From Halieaceae bacterium (GTDB lineage: Bacteria; Pseudomonadota; Gammaproteobacteria; Pseudomonadales; Halieaceae), in the NCBI GenBank assembly GCA_029247075.1, contig JAQWLX010000056.1, positions 1 to 49,858 on the forward strand: 49,858 nt of DNA, written 5' to 3'. The notes below the pieces were generated by a model. It saw only the letters and a program-made list of their open reading frames with translations, was not told the DNA's origin and made no database searches. Each line of letters starts with the position of its first letter. Position 1 is the stretch's first letter. This document shows positions 43,137 through 49,858 of the stretch, in pieces. A program made the position numbers and the translations under genes.

Positions 43137-44312
43137 TCAAGTTACTATAGTTGCAATTCTATCAACAGCAAAGGAGAGCTGCTCCACATCGGCAGTATAA
43201 GCAAAACGAACATGCTGTTTCGCCCCTATCAAACCAAAATCTGTGCCAGGGGTAACTGCAACACCCTGCCTTTCCAAAAGATCCATGCAGAAAAAATCAC
43301 TATCTTCTGTAAACTTACTGGCATCGCTATAGATATATAAAGCCCCTTCTGGCAGACATGGCACAGAAAAACCCAGAGAACTCAAAGCGGAAAGTAAGAA
43401 GTCTCGACGGTTACGAAAAACCTCTTTACGCTCATCTAAAATAAACCTCGTTTTCTCATCAAAACAGGCAAGTGCGGCATACTGAGCTGGGGTGGACGAA
43501 GAAATAAATAAGTGCTGCGCTAATTTCTCCATCTCTTTAACAGCACCTTCTGGCGCTACCACCCAGCCCAATCGCCAACCAGTCATCCCGAAATATTTGG
43601 AAAAGCTGTTTACAACAAAAACATCTGAATCGATTTCTAAAACGGATGGAATATATTTTTTAAATCCTAGCCCGTGGTAAATTTCATCAACGATCAGCTG
43701 CCCTCCTAATTTTTTCACCTGCTGAGAAATTGCTATTAATTGGTTTTTTTTTAAAGTGGTACCTGTAGGGTTAGAAGGTGAAGCGACCATTGCCCCAACC
43801 GTACTTTCTTGCCAGTATTTCGCAACTAGCTCGGGGGTAAGTTGAAAGTTATCTTGGCTAGTGACTGGAACAAGCTGAGCCTTGGCTTCGATTAGCCTCA
43901 TAAAAGAGCGGTTACATGGATACCCAGGATCTGTTACTAGCATAGTATCTTCAGGATTAAGCAGCAGCGCACAAATCAATAGAAGTCCGCCAGATGCCCC
44001 TGGGGTAATTAAAATTCTTTCCGGAGCAACATCTATGCCATACTCTCCTGCATAAAACTTTGATAAAGCATTACGTAATTCAGGTATCCCTCCAACTTCA
44101 CTATATCCCGTAGCACCTTCAGAGAGTGCTCTTATGCCAGCTTCAAGGATTGGAGTTGCAGTGGGAAAATCAGGCTCTCCCACAGAGAGATGTATAATGT
44201 CTCTACCTTGTCTCGCTAATTCCTTAGCTCTAGTCAAAACCTCTACGACTCTAAAAGGCTCAATATCTAGTGCTCTATTAGAAAATTTCATATATCCATT
44301 TGAATTACTCAT
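43137..44312 (-). CDS. PLP-dependent class I/II aminotransferase
   Basis: A fold-type I aminotransferase of about 391 residues. The Schiff-base Lys is in VVNSFSKYFGMTGWRLGW; the Asp/Tyr pair is in LIVDEIYHGL; N-terminal DIIHLSVGEPDFPTATP and ASPSNPTGTTL are conserved, and the carboxylate-binding Arg is in HVRFAYT. It resembles the aspartate/valine-pyruvate type aminotransferase set found beside sfsA and dksA in gammaproteobacteria. Which amino acid it uses cannot be decided. The ATG at 44312 (MSNSNGYMKFS) is preferred to a GTG three codons upstream; a third ATG seven codons later is also possible. Confidence 0.88.
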   Translation of the reverse strand: MSNSNGYMKFSNRALDIEPFRVVEVLTRAKELARQGRDIIHLSVGEPDFPTATPILEAGIRALSEGATGYSEVGGIPELRNALSKFYAGEYGIDVAPERILITPGASGGLLLICALLLNPEDTMLVTDPGYPCNRSFMRLIEAKAQLVPVTSQDNFQLTPELVAKYWQESTVGAMVASPSNPTGTTLKKNQLIAISQQVKKLGGQLIVDEIYHGLGFKKYIPSVLEIDSDVFVVNSFSKYFGMTGWRLGWVVAPEGAVKEMEKLAQHLFISSSTPAQYAALACFDEKTRFILDERKEVFRNRRDFLLSALSSLGFSVPCLPEGALYIYSDASKFTEDSDFFCMDLLERQGVAVTPGTDFGLIGAKQHVRFAYTADVEQLSFAVDRIATIVT

Positions 44313-44489
44313 TATTAACACTATCTAAGGTGAAATTTATTATAACAAGATTTGAATGTTTAGAACTGACGGAATTTTTTTGTGGCATGAAGCCCTTAAT
44401 TCTGGTAGCTTCAGCGCCCGCTGTATTCGGGAAGAGAGTCAGCTAGATTGATAACGTAATACATTTGTGTTCTAAATGAGTAAATTAAG

Positions 44490-45200
44490 ATGCCAAGACA
44501 ATCTAAAGCGCCAAAAAAAAAGCACTCGGTAAAGGTAAGTGCAACTAAGAAAACTGCACCTAAAAAGACTGCAGCTAATAAGATCAAGCCTAAAAAAATA
44601 GCGCCCAAGAAAGCGGCTCCAAAAAAGGCTGCAACTAGGAAGACTGCTCCAAAAAAGGTTGCAACTAGGAAGACTGCTCCAAAAAAGGCTGCAACTAAGA
44701 AGACTGCTCCAAAAAAGACCACCACCAGGAAAACCGTAGTAAAAAAAACCAGAACCCGCAATATAAAATCAAAAGGCCTGCCAACCGCGGATTTTAAAAG
44801 CTTTATCCCTTACACAACTAAGCGAGGAGAGGTGTATATGGGAATCCAGCAGCAGCAACATTTCAAAGAAATCCTTACCGAATGGAAGGGTCAACTAATG
44901 CAAGAAGTAGATAGAACAGTTTCGCATATGAAAGATGATGCGGCTAATTTCCCAGACCCTGCAGATAGAGCCACTCAAGAAGAAGAGTTCAGTCTCGAGT
45001 TACGTACACGCGATAGGGAAAGAAAACTTATAAAAAAGATTGATGAGACAATGGAAAAAATAGACCAAGATGATTATGGTTTCTGCGAAGCCTGCGGAAT
45101 TGAGATCGGCATTAAAAGGCTAGAGGCACGACCAACAGCTACGCTGTGTATAGATTGTAAAACACTAGATGAAATTAGGGAAAAACAGGAACTGGGATAA
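44490..45200 (+). CDS. dksA: DksA with long histone-H1-like Lys/Ala/Pro N-terminal tail
   Basis: A 236-residue protein. Residues about 100-236 match E. coli DksA closely: the coiled-coil tip with its two Asp in [31 protein letters not shown], and the zinc finger [25 protein letters not shown]. DksA binds the RNA polymerase secondary channel and mediates ppGpp responses. Residues 1-95 are a low-complexity tail of [12 protein letters not shown]-type repeats, absent in E. coli and similar to histone H1 or AlgP tails. It would bind nucleic acid nonspecifically (inference). An internal ATG at 44838 before GIQQQQHF would give a short DksA lacking the tail. dksA-gluQRS order is typical of gammaproteobacteria. 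Confidence 0.93.
   Translation: MPRQSKAPKKKHSVKVSATKKTAPKKTAANKIKPKKIAPKKAAPKKAATRKTAPKKVATRKTAPKKAATKKTAPKKTTTRKTVVKKTRTRNIKSKGLPTADFKSFIPYTTKRGEVYMGIQQQQHFKEILTEWKGQLMQEVDRTVSHMKDDAANFPDPADRATQEEEFSLELRTRDRERKLIKKIDETMEKIDQDDYGFCEACGIEIGIKRLEARPTATLCIDCKTLDEIREKQELG
44621..44710 (+). repeat. 30-bp in-frame tandem repeat in the dksA tail
   Basis: Three consecutive 30-base units begin at 44621, 44651 and 44681. Each starts AAAAAAGG and ends GACTGCTCC, and they differ at only a few bases. Each encodes ten residues of the type [10 protein letters not shown]. Degenerate copies flank them on both sides (about 44591-44620 and 44711-44740). The in-frame length means slippage would change tail length without breaking the DksA core. 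Confidence 0.9.
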
Positions 45201-45227
45201 TAAGTCTTAAAGGATCCCTGCTTAATT

Positions 45228-46109
45228 ATGCTGTATCGCGGCAGGTTCGCACCTTCACCCTCAGGTCCATTGCACATGGGGTCACTGGTCACAGCGTTAG
45301 CTAGTTATGTCGATGCGCGTGCTAATAAGGGTGAATGGCTGGTAAGGATCGAGGATCTTGATCCTCCAAGAGAAAAACCTGGTGCTGCAAAGCATATTCT
45401 CTCAGATTTGATCATTCATGGTCTGCACTGGGATGGAGAGGTTATTTTTCAAAGTAGTCGACTGAAAGCTTATGAATCAGCTCTATCTTATCTTATAAAA
45501 ACAAATGCTGCGTTTAAATGCATTTGTCCGAGAAAAAGACTTAATAATGATGGGACTTGTGCATCGAAGTGCTTTTTACGCCAACACTATCTGAGTGAAA
45601 AATTTGCTTTCCGCTTTGAATATGATCCTCGGGCTAGCATAAAAATTAATGATTTTATCTTGGGCGAAAAAATCTGGAAGAATCAAGATCTTCCAAAAGA
45701 CTTTGTTATTAGGCGCAGAGATGGCTTGTTTTCTTATCAGCTAGCGGTCCTTGTAGATGATATTTCACAGGGAATTACTCACGTCATACGGGGATCTGAT
45801 CTACTAGACTCCACACCAAAACAACACGAAATAGGCTCAGCACTCAATTTTCCTCAACTAAAATATGGTCACATCCCCACCATAACCGATACAGAAGGTA
45901 AGAAATTAAGCAAACAGACTTTTGCACCCCCTATCGATGGAAATCAAGCGGTTCAAAATCTCAGGCAAGCGCTTCTATTACTGGGCCAAAAGCAACCTGA
46001 TAATATACTGAAAACACCGAGTGGAATTCTTCGTTCGGCAATTGAATTTTGGGATAGAAATACAATCCCGAAAGAAATGACTCTTACTAATTTACCTATA
46101 AAAAATTGA
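45228..46109 (+). CDS. gluQ: Glutamyl-queuosine tRNA(Asp) synthetase
   Basis: A 293-residue truncated GluRS paralogue that attaches glutamate to queuosine in tRNA(Asp). The HIGH-like motif is FAPSPSGPLHMGSLVTAL (HMGS), and the KMSKS-like motif is KKLSKQT. The zinc site is formed by cysteines in CICPRK, GTCASKC and the following Tyr. No anticodon-binding domain is present, as expected. It follows dksA by 27 bases, the standard gammaproteobacterial arrangement. Its substrate, Q-modified tRNA, depends on the queC-queD-queE genes at 24-26 kb, so the window encodes both synthesis and use of the modification. Confidence 0.94.
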   Translation: MLYRGRFAPSPSGPLHMGSLVTALASYVDARANKGEWLVRIEDLDPPREKPGAAKHILSDLIIHGLHWDGEVIFQSSRLKAYESALSYLIKTNAAFKCICPRKRLNNDGTCASKCFLRQHYLSEKFAFRFEYDPRASIKINDFILGEKIWKNQDLPKDFVIRRRDGLFSYQLAVLVDDISQGITHVIRGSDLLDSTPKQHEIGSALNFPQLKYGHIPTITDTEGKKLSKQTFAPPIDGNQAVQNLRQALLLLGQKQPDNILKTPSGILRSAIEFWDRNTIPKEMTLTNLPIKN

Positions 46110-46121
46110 AAAAATTTTACG

Positions 46122-46292
46122 CAACTCAACCAAAATAGGCATCATCTTTGAGTTGTTGGAATATGTAAATATTGCCAATTTTTATTAAAATGTTTACACC
46201 TTCCTCTCGAAATGTTCATATTCAGGGAATCATAAAAAAAATAATAATCATAAATGGTGTGAATAATAATATTTTAGGTATCAACCTGAGCG
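46122..46292 (+). ncRNA. Possible small RNA region between gluQRS and pcnB
   Basis: The 283-base gap has no open gene but shows RNA-like structure: a 7-bp dyad CAACTCA/TGAGTTG (46122-46128, 46149-46155), two AATAATAA motifs (46240-46247 and 46262-46269), a short AGGT/ACCT stem near 46276-46287, and a strong terminator. In Pseudomonas the gap upstream of pcnB (after cbrB) encodes CrcZ, an RNA with several AANAANAA motifs bound by Hfq-Crc. Position and motif agree, but no convincing promoter was found and AT-rich DNA produces such motifs by chance. Confidence 0.22.
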
Positions 46293-46319
46293 GGGGAAGG
46301 TTTCTTCCCCTCATTTTAT
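46293..46319 (+). terminator. Intrinsic terminator upstream of pcnB
   Basis: A perfect 7-bp GC-rich stem, GGGGAAG (46293-46299) and CTTCCCC (46304-46310), closes a GTTT loop and is followed by TCATTTTAT. This is a good rho-independent terminator on the plus strand. It lies 180 bases beyond gluQRS, further than expected if it only ended the dksA-gluQRS transcript. Confidence 0.8.
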
Positions 46320-46392
46320 AGGTTTATCACTAAATAAATAAGCTGTGATAAACTAACCGCTAATGCAAATCAAAGCTTAGGGCATCTTTCAA

Positions 46393-47604
46393 TTGAAGGT
46401 CATTTCAAGAGACCAGCACTCTATATCTAATAAAGATATTAGTGATAATGCATTAAATATCATCAGCGGTCTTAGCGACAGAGGACATGAAGCTTACCTC
46501 GTAGGCGGCGCAGTCAGAGATCTTCTTTTAGGTAGAATTCCAAAAGATTTTGATGTGGCGACCAGTGCTACACCAGAAGAAATACGCAAAATCTTTCGAC
46601 GCGCAAGAGTAATAGGTCGAAGATTCCGTATTACGCACATTAGGTGTGGAAGAGAATTGATAGAGGTAACTACCTTCAGGGGTAATCAGCAAAAAAATTG
46701 TCCAAGTGACGTTGTGCATGAGGAATTTAAACAGAGTAGCCGAGGCCTTCTGTTAAGAGATAACGTCTTCGGCACTATGAAGGAAGATGCGACTAGAAGA
46801 GACATTACTGTAAATGCGCTCTATTACGATCCAGAAAAATTTTCTATTATCGATCACACTGGAGGACTCAATGACCTATCAGAATCTAAAATTAATGTGA
46901 TTGGCAACCCTTCAACGAGATTCATAGAAGATCCGGTAAGAATTTTACGTGTTATTAGATTTGCAACGAAACTTAATTTCAATATTTCCTCTAATACGGC
47001 GAAATCAATACCTACAATGTCTCCATTCTTAGCTGAGATCCCTTCAGCAAGGTTATTTGACGAATTTTTGAAACTCTTTTTTTCAGGAAATGCAAGGAAC
47101 ACTCTCGAAAGCATAATTAATTACTCTCTGCTAGATTATTTTTTCCCAGATCTCCAAGCCCAAATGACGAATCAGAGTAAGTGGAGCAATCTCATTAAGA
47201 ATGCATGTGCAGATACCGACTTAAGAATTTATCAAAATAAAAGTGTGGCTCCTGCATTTCTTCTGGCAGTAATGTTGTGGCCAAGATTATCTACCATTAT
47301 TAATAAAATCCCGAATGGAAGGCAAGATCCATTTACAACGCTTCAGTCAGCTATATCTAAAGTGATTGCGAAATCAAATTCTCAAATGGCTATACCAAAG
47401 CGTTTTTCTACTTCTATAAGAGAAATATGGGAAATGCAATATCACCTGGAACACAGTAAAAGACAAAAAGCCATATATTTAATGACAAAGCGAAGATTCC
47501 GCGCAGGGTATGATTTGCTTGTATTACGAGAAAGGGTTGGAGACTGCAGCGCTGGGCTGGAAAATAGATGGAATCAGCTACAAAATAACCATAAAAAACT
47601 TTAA
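46393..47604 (+). CDS. pcnB: Poly(A) polymerase I
   Basis: A 403-residue nucleotidyltransferase adding poly(A) tails that promote RNA decay. The nucleotidyltransferase core is AYLVGGAVRDLLLGRIPKDFDVATSATPEEIRKIF (catalytic DFD), then VTTFRG, TRRDITVNALYYD and FIEDPVRILRVIRFATKL. The start is TTG: MKVISRDQHSIS aligns with the family N-terminus, an in-frame TAG lies five codons upstream and no ATG is present. A rare start codon agrees with E. coli, where pcnB translation also begins at a non-canonical codon. The C-terminal basic tail is short. folK follows after 75 bases. Confidence 0.93.
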   Translation: MKVISRDQHSISNKDISDNALNIISGLSDRGHEAYLVGGAVRDLLLGRIPKDFDVATSATPEEIRKIFRRARVIGRRFRITHIRCGRELIEVTTFRGNQQKNCPSDVVHEEFKQSSRGLLLRDNVFGTMKEDATRRDITVNALYYDPEKFSIIDHTGGLNDLSESKINVIGNPSTRFIEDPVRILRVIRFATKLNFNISSNTAKSIPTMSPFLAEIPSARLFDEFLKLFFSGNARNTLESIINYSLLDYFFPDLQAQMTNQSKWSNLIKNACADTDLRIYQNKSVAPAFLLAVMLWPRLSTIINKIPNGRQDPFTTLQSAISKVIAKSNSQMAIPKRFSTSIREIWEMQYHLEHSKRQKAIYLMTKRRFRAGYDLLVLRERVGDCSAGLENRWNQLQNNHKKL

Positions 47605-47678
47605 AATCTCTCTATAGTAAAAAATCTCACAGATCTAGAGATGATCACTATCAATTTCTCAGCTAGAGGAGCAGGATC

Positions 47679-48179
47679 TTGATTAGCTGCTATATTGGAC
47701 TTGGGTCAAATTTAAATCAACCTGCAAACCAACTGCGGGCAGCATGCGCATATCTACAAACCATACCGAAGTCAAATTTGACTTGCACATCATCTGTTTA
47801 CAGAACTAGCCCTGTAGGGAAGCTTAACCAGCCTGATTTTCTTAATGCCGCGGTAAAACTTGATACAAAACTTCCCGTTTTATCACTTTTAGACACTCTT
47901 CAAGAGATTGAAAAGACACAAGGAAGAATTAGAACTGAGCGTTGGGGAGCTAGAAATATTGACATTGATATACTCCTTTTCGGAGACAAAACTCTTTCTT
48001 TCCCGCGCCTTACTATACCCCATCCAAGACTTCATCTTAGAATGTTTGTGCTAACACCTTTAGTAGAAATATGTGGCCCCAGTAAGCTCCTACCTTCCGG
48101 ACTTTTGCTGAAGCAAGTGATTGAAAAATGTCCTTCTGAAAAGGTAGAGAAAACCAATATACGACTTTTGGATAATTAA
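47679..48179 (+). CDS. folK: 2-amino-4-hydroxy-6-hydroxymethyldihydropteridine pyrophosphokinase
   Basis: A 166-residue HPPK of folate biosynthesis. Signature blocks are CYIGLGSNLNQPANQL, VYRTSPVGKLNQPDFLNAAVKLDT, IEKTQGRIRTERWGARNIDIDILLFGD (catalytic DIDIL) and LTIPHPRLHLRMFVLTPL. The start is TTG, preceded by the good ribosome-binding site AGAGGAGCAGG; ISCYIGLG fits the family N-terminus. The order pcnB-folK-kinase-panB is a common gammaproteobacterial cluster. Confidence 0.95.
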   Translation: MISCYIGLGSNLNQPANQLRAACAYLQTIPKSNLTCTSSVYRTSPVGKLNQPDFLNAAVKLDTKLPVLSLLDTLQEIEKTQGRIRTERWGARNIDIDILLFGDKTLSFPRLTIPHPRLHLRMFVLTPLVEICGPSKLLPSGLLLKQVIEKCPSEKVEKTNIRLLDN

Positions 48180-48204
48180 CTGTAAAATTGTTATGGAGTG
48201 ATAG

Positions 48205-48885
48205 GTGCAAAAGGGAGATCCGATAAATATAGATTTAAAAGGTCGGGAACCCCCCGCATATATAGCAATAGAGGGACCCATTGGTGTTGGGAAAACAACG
48301 CTAGCTCACCTACTAGCTCAAAGTTTTAATTATGAAATTCTTTTGGAAGACTCAGACCAAAACCCTTTCCTGAAAGATTTTTATAAAAACCCCGAGCAAA
48401 GCGCTTTGGCTACTCAGCTCTTTTTCCTCTTTCAACGAGTTCAAAAGATACAGAGTCTGAGACAGGCCGACATTTTTTCTCCTGTTAGAATTTCAGATTT
48501 TCTCATAGAAAAGGACCCTCTATTTGCGAAGATCACATTGACTATAGATGAATTAGAACTTTATCAGAAAGTCTATAGTCAACTGACTATAGATGCGCCA
48601 AAGCCCGACTTAGTCATCTACCTGCAGGCATCTACGGATGTGCTTTTATCTAGAATTGAGCAAAGAGGCAATCGCACTGAAAGAGCTATATCAAAAACTT
48701 ATCTTCAAAGCTTGAATGAGGTATACAGCGAATTTTTTCTGTACTACGATGAGGCTCCACTACTAATTGTAAATTCAAGCGAAATAGACTTGGTTAATCG
48801 AGAAACTGACTATTTAAATTTGGTAGATTACTTACTGAATATTAAAAGTGGTCGACATTATTTAAACCCAATTTTCTTCGGATGA
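48205..48885 (+). CDS. Deoxynucleoside kinase family protein
   Basis: A 226-residue dNK-family kinase. The P-loop is IAIEGPIGVGKTTLAHLLA (near residues 20-38). SDFLIEKDPLFAKITL corresponds to the substrate site, and DLVIYLQASTDVLLSRIEQRGNRTERAIS contains the LID arginines (R-x-x-x-R). This gene lies between folK and panB in many gammaproteobacteria; it is related to deoxyadenosine/deoxyguanosine kinases, and the exact substrate is unknown. The start is GTG with TATGGAG upstream. The next gene begins seven bases after its stop. Confidence 0.88.
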   Translation: MQKGDPINIDLKGREPPAYIAIEGPIGVGKTTLAHLLAQSFNYEILLEDSDQNPFLKDFYKNPEQSALATQLFFLFQRVQKIQSLRQADIFSPVRISDFLIEKDPLFAKITLTIDELELYQKVYSQLTIDAPKPDLVIYLQASTDVLLSRIEQRGNRTERAISKTYLQSLNEVYSEFFLYYDEAPLLIVNSSEIDLVNRETDYLNLVDYLLNIKSGRHYLNPIFFG

Positions 48886-48892
48886 TTTTCTT

Positions 48893-49684
48893 GTGGCAAA
48901 AATAACTATCAGTGATCTTTTCAAAATTAAGAGTAAAGGTGGGAAATTTGCCTGCCTAACCGCCTATGATTCAACATTTTCACACCTAATCAGTCAATGT
49001 GGAATCGAAGTAATCCTAGTCGGAGATTCACTTGGAAATGTGATTCAAGGACATAAGACTACTCTACAAGTAACTGTTAAAAATATGGCTTACCACACAG
49101 CGTGTGTAACAGAAATTGAACCTCAATCTTTAGTTATTACGGATCTTCCTTTTATGAGCTATCCAACTCCGTCTGAGGCTATAAAAACAGCAGCGGCTAT
49201 GATGAGAAACGGAGCAGAAATGGTCAAGGTAGAGGGTGGTCTTTGGTTGAGTTCAATTATCTTTCATCTTGTAGAGCGTGGAATACCGGTCTGCGGGCAT
49301 TTGGGATTAACTCCTCAGTCCTTCCATATGTTGGGTGGTTATAAAGTTCAAGGAAGAAGTGAGGCGGATGCAGCGACCATACTTTCGGACGCTCTATCTA
49401 TACAGGAGGCCGGAGCCAGTCTGTTAGTTTTAGAATGCATTCCGGAGACTCTGGCTTCAGAGATTTCAGCTGAATTAAAAATACCAGTAATAGGTATCGG
49501 GGCTGGACCAAATACTGACGGTCAAGTGCTGGTGCTGCATGACATGCTTGGTCTTACAGCTAATTCACCAGGTTTTTCAAAAGATTTTCTCAGAAATGCG
49601 GATTCTGTAACTACTGCAATAAAAAACTTTCGGGATTCAGTAAAAAATAGAGAATTTCCAGAAGAGAATAACTGGTATAGCTAG
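48893..49684 (+). CDS. panB: 3-methyl-2-oxobutanoate hydroxymethyltransferase
   Basis: A 263-residue PanB, complete (family about 264), making ketopantoate for pantothenate and CoA from alpha-ketoisovalerate and methylene-tetrahydrofolate. Conserved blocks are CLTAYDSTFSHL, EVILVGDSLGNVIQGHKTTLQVTV, DLPFMSY, MVKVEGG, VCGHLGLTPQSFHMLGGYKVQGR and IGIGAGPNTDGQVLVLHDMLG. The start is GTG. panC, often the next gene, does not follow within the remaining 170 bases. Confidence 0.96.
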   Translation: MAKITISDLFKIKSKGGKFACLTAYDSTFSHLISQCGIEVILVGDSLGNVIQGHKTTLQVTVKNMAYHTACVTEIEPQSLVITDLPFMSYPTPSEAIKTAAAMMRNGAEMVKVEGGLWLSSIIFHLVERGIPVCGHLGLTPQSFHMLGGYKVQGRSEADAATILSDALSIQEAGASLLVLECIPETLASEISAELKIPVIGIGAGPNTDGQVLVLHDMLGLTANSPGFSKDFLRNADSVTTAIKNFRDSVKNREFPEENNWYS

Positions 49685-49706
49685 AAAATAAAGTGGGCAC
49701 TTACTT

Positions 49707-49856
49707 TTAATTTATTTTAATTTTTATATCGTCAAATTTGTACTTAATATATCTCGAAAATCGTTTGATGGTAGTAGATGTTACGGCATACTTTACGTCA
49801 CTTTGTCTTAGCAACTTGTCAGATTTTTCTCTATGTTTAAGAAAATAAATCAATAG
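49707..49856 (-). CDS. Possible C-terminal end of an unknown protein, partial
   Basis: On the minus strand a frame is open from the window edge for 49 codons to a TAA at 49709-49707. The readable residues include YFLKHREKSDKLLRQSD and VTSTTIKRFSRYIKYKF, a charged, protein-like composition, and an open frame of this length is uncommon in such AT-rich DNA. No family was recognised. It would converge with panB, 22 bases from its stop. It could also be chance. Confidence 0.35.
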   Translation of the reverse strand, partial: LLIYFLKHREKSDKLLRQSDVKYAVTSTTIKRFSRYIKYKFDDIKIKIN

Positions 49857-49858
49857 CT

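Noticed and set aside
44621-44710. Regular 30-bp repeats resembling a CRISPR or minisatellite array
   Set aside because: Units are directly adjacent without spacers and stay in frame inside dksA, encoding a Lys/Ala/Pro tail. They are coding tandem repeats.
44411-44761. Minus-strand frame encoding a hydrophobic Val/Phe/Ala-rich repeat protein
   Set aside because: It is the exact complement of the Lys-codon-rich dksA tail; the hydrophobic repeats are an artefact of AAA/AAG codons.
46122-46155. Dyad after gluQRS as an intrinsic terminator
   Set aside because: The 7-bp stem has a 20-base loop and no T-run. The terminator at 46293-46319 is far better.
1-49858. Mobile elements, prophage or integrated island boundaries
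   Set aside because: No transposase, integrase, terminal inverted repeats, target duplications or tRNA attachment sites were recognised, although the 31-42 kb region behaves like accessory catabolic content.

Overview
The window reads as an AT-rich chromosome segment of a gammaproteobacterium, probably marine and related to Pseudomonadales/Cellvibrionales. The reasons are gene order (dksA-gluQRS-pcnB-folK-kinase-panB; argG-pyrC-rnt; an imuB/dnaE2 mutagenesis cassette), a complete SiaA/SiaB/SiaC phospho-switch of the Pseudomonas type, and an E. coli-like DksA core. No rRNA, tRNA, CRISPR array, transposase or integrase was seen. Coding density is high and no gap between genes exceeds about 300 bases. 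Rare start codons, especially TTG, are frequent.

Layout. 1-4 kb: the end of imuB, a lipocalin (blc) on the opposite strand, and dnaE2 behind a near-ideal LexA operator inside a 42-bp perfect dyad. 4-5.5 kb: a Baeyer-Villiger type flavin monooxygenase. 5.7-13.3 kb: a signalling cluster. A cNMP-binding protein, SiaC and SiaB run on the plus strand, converge on an HDOD / metallo-beta-lactamase / class III cyclase operon, and are followed by a TonB-C protein and SiaA. The partner enzyme here is a class III nucleotide cyclase, where Pseudomonas has the GGDEF enzyme SiaD. 13.3-24 kb: a periplasmic glutathione peroxidase and housekeeping genes (argG, pyrC, rnt, mpl with an RND exporter, a PPi-type phosphofructokinase, an M15 peptidase). 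24-26.3 kb: an overlapping queC-queD-queE operon in which QueD is a three-domain tandem fusion. 26.5-31 kb: a TonB-dependent receptor and a TPR/MFS/2-oxoglutarate-oxygenase operon in which two of the three genes carry a single disruptive lesion.

31-42.5 kb is a catabolic island for methylated S and N compounds. It holds an FAD oxidoreductase facing a GcvT/DmdA-superfamily methyltransferase; a four-gene methanethiol-oxidation operon (sulfide:quinone oxidoreductase, SBP56 methanethiol oxidase, a SCO-MauG fusion, a second SCO); and a gamma-butyrobetaine/carnitine set (2OG hydroxylase, BKACE, carnitine dehydrogenase). The methanethiol operon is chemically coherent: the oxidase makes sulfide, peroxide and formaldehyde from methanethiol; SQR can remove sulfide, the MauG/peroxidase domain can use peroxide, and SCO domains can supply copper.

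42.4-49.9 kb returns to housekeeping: sfsA, an aminotransferase, a DksA with a histone-H1-like Lys/Ala/Pro tail encoded by 30-bp tandem repeats, gluQRS, a gap with a strong terminator and A-rich AAN motifs where Pseudomonas carries crcZ, then pcnB, folK, a deoxynucleoside kinase and panB.
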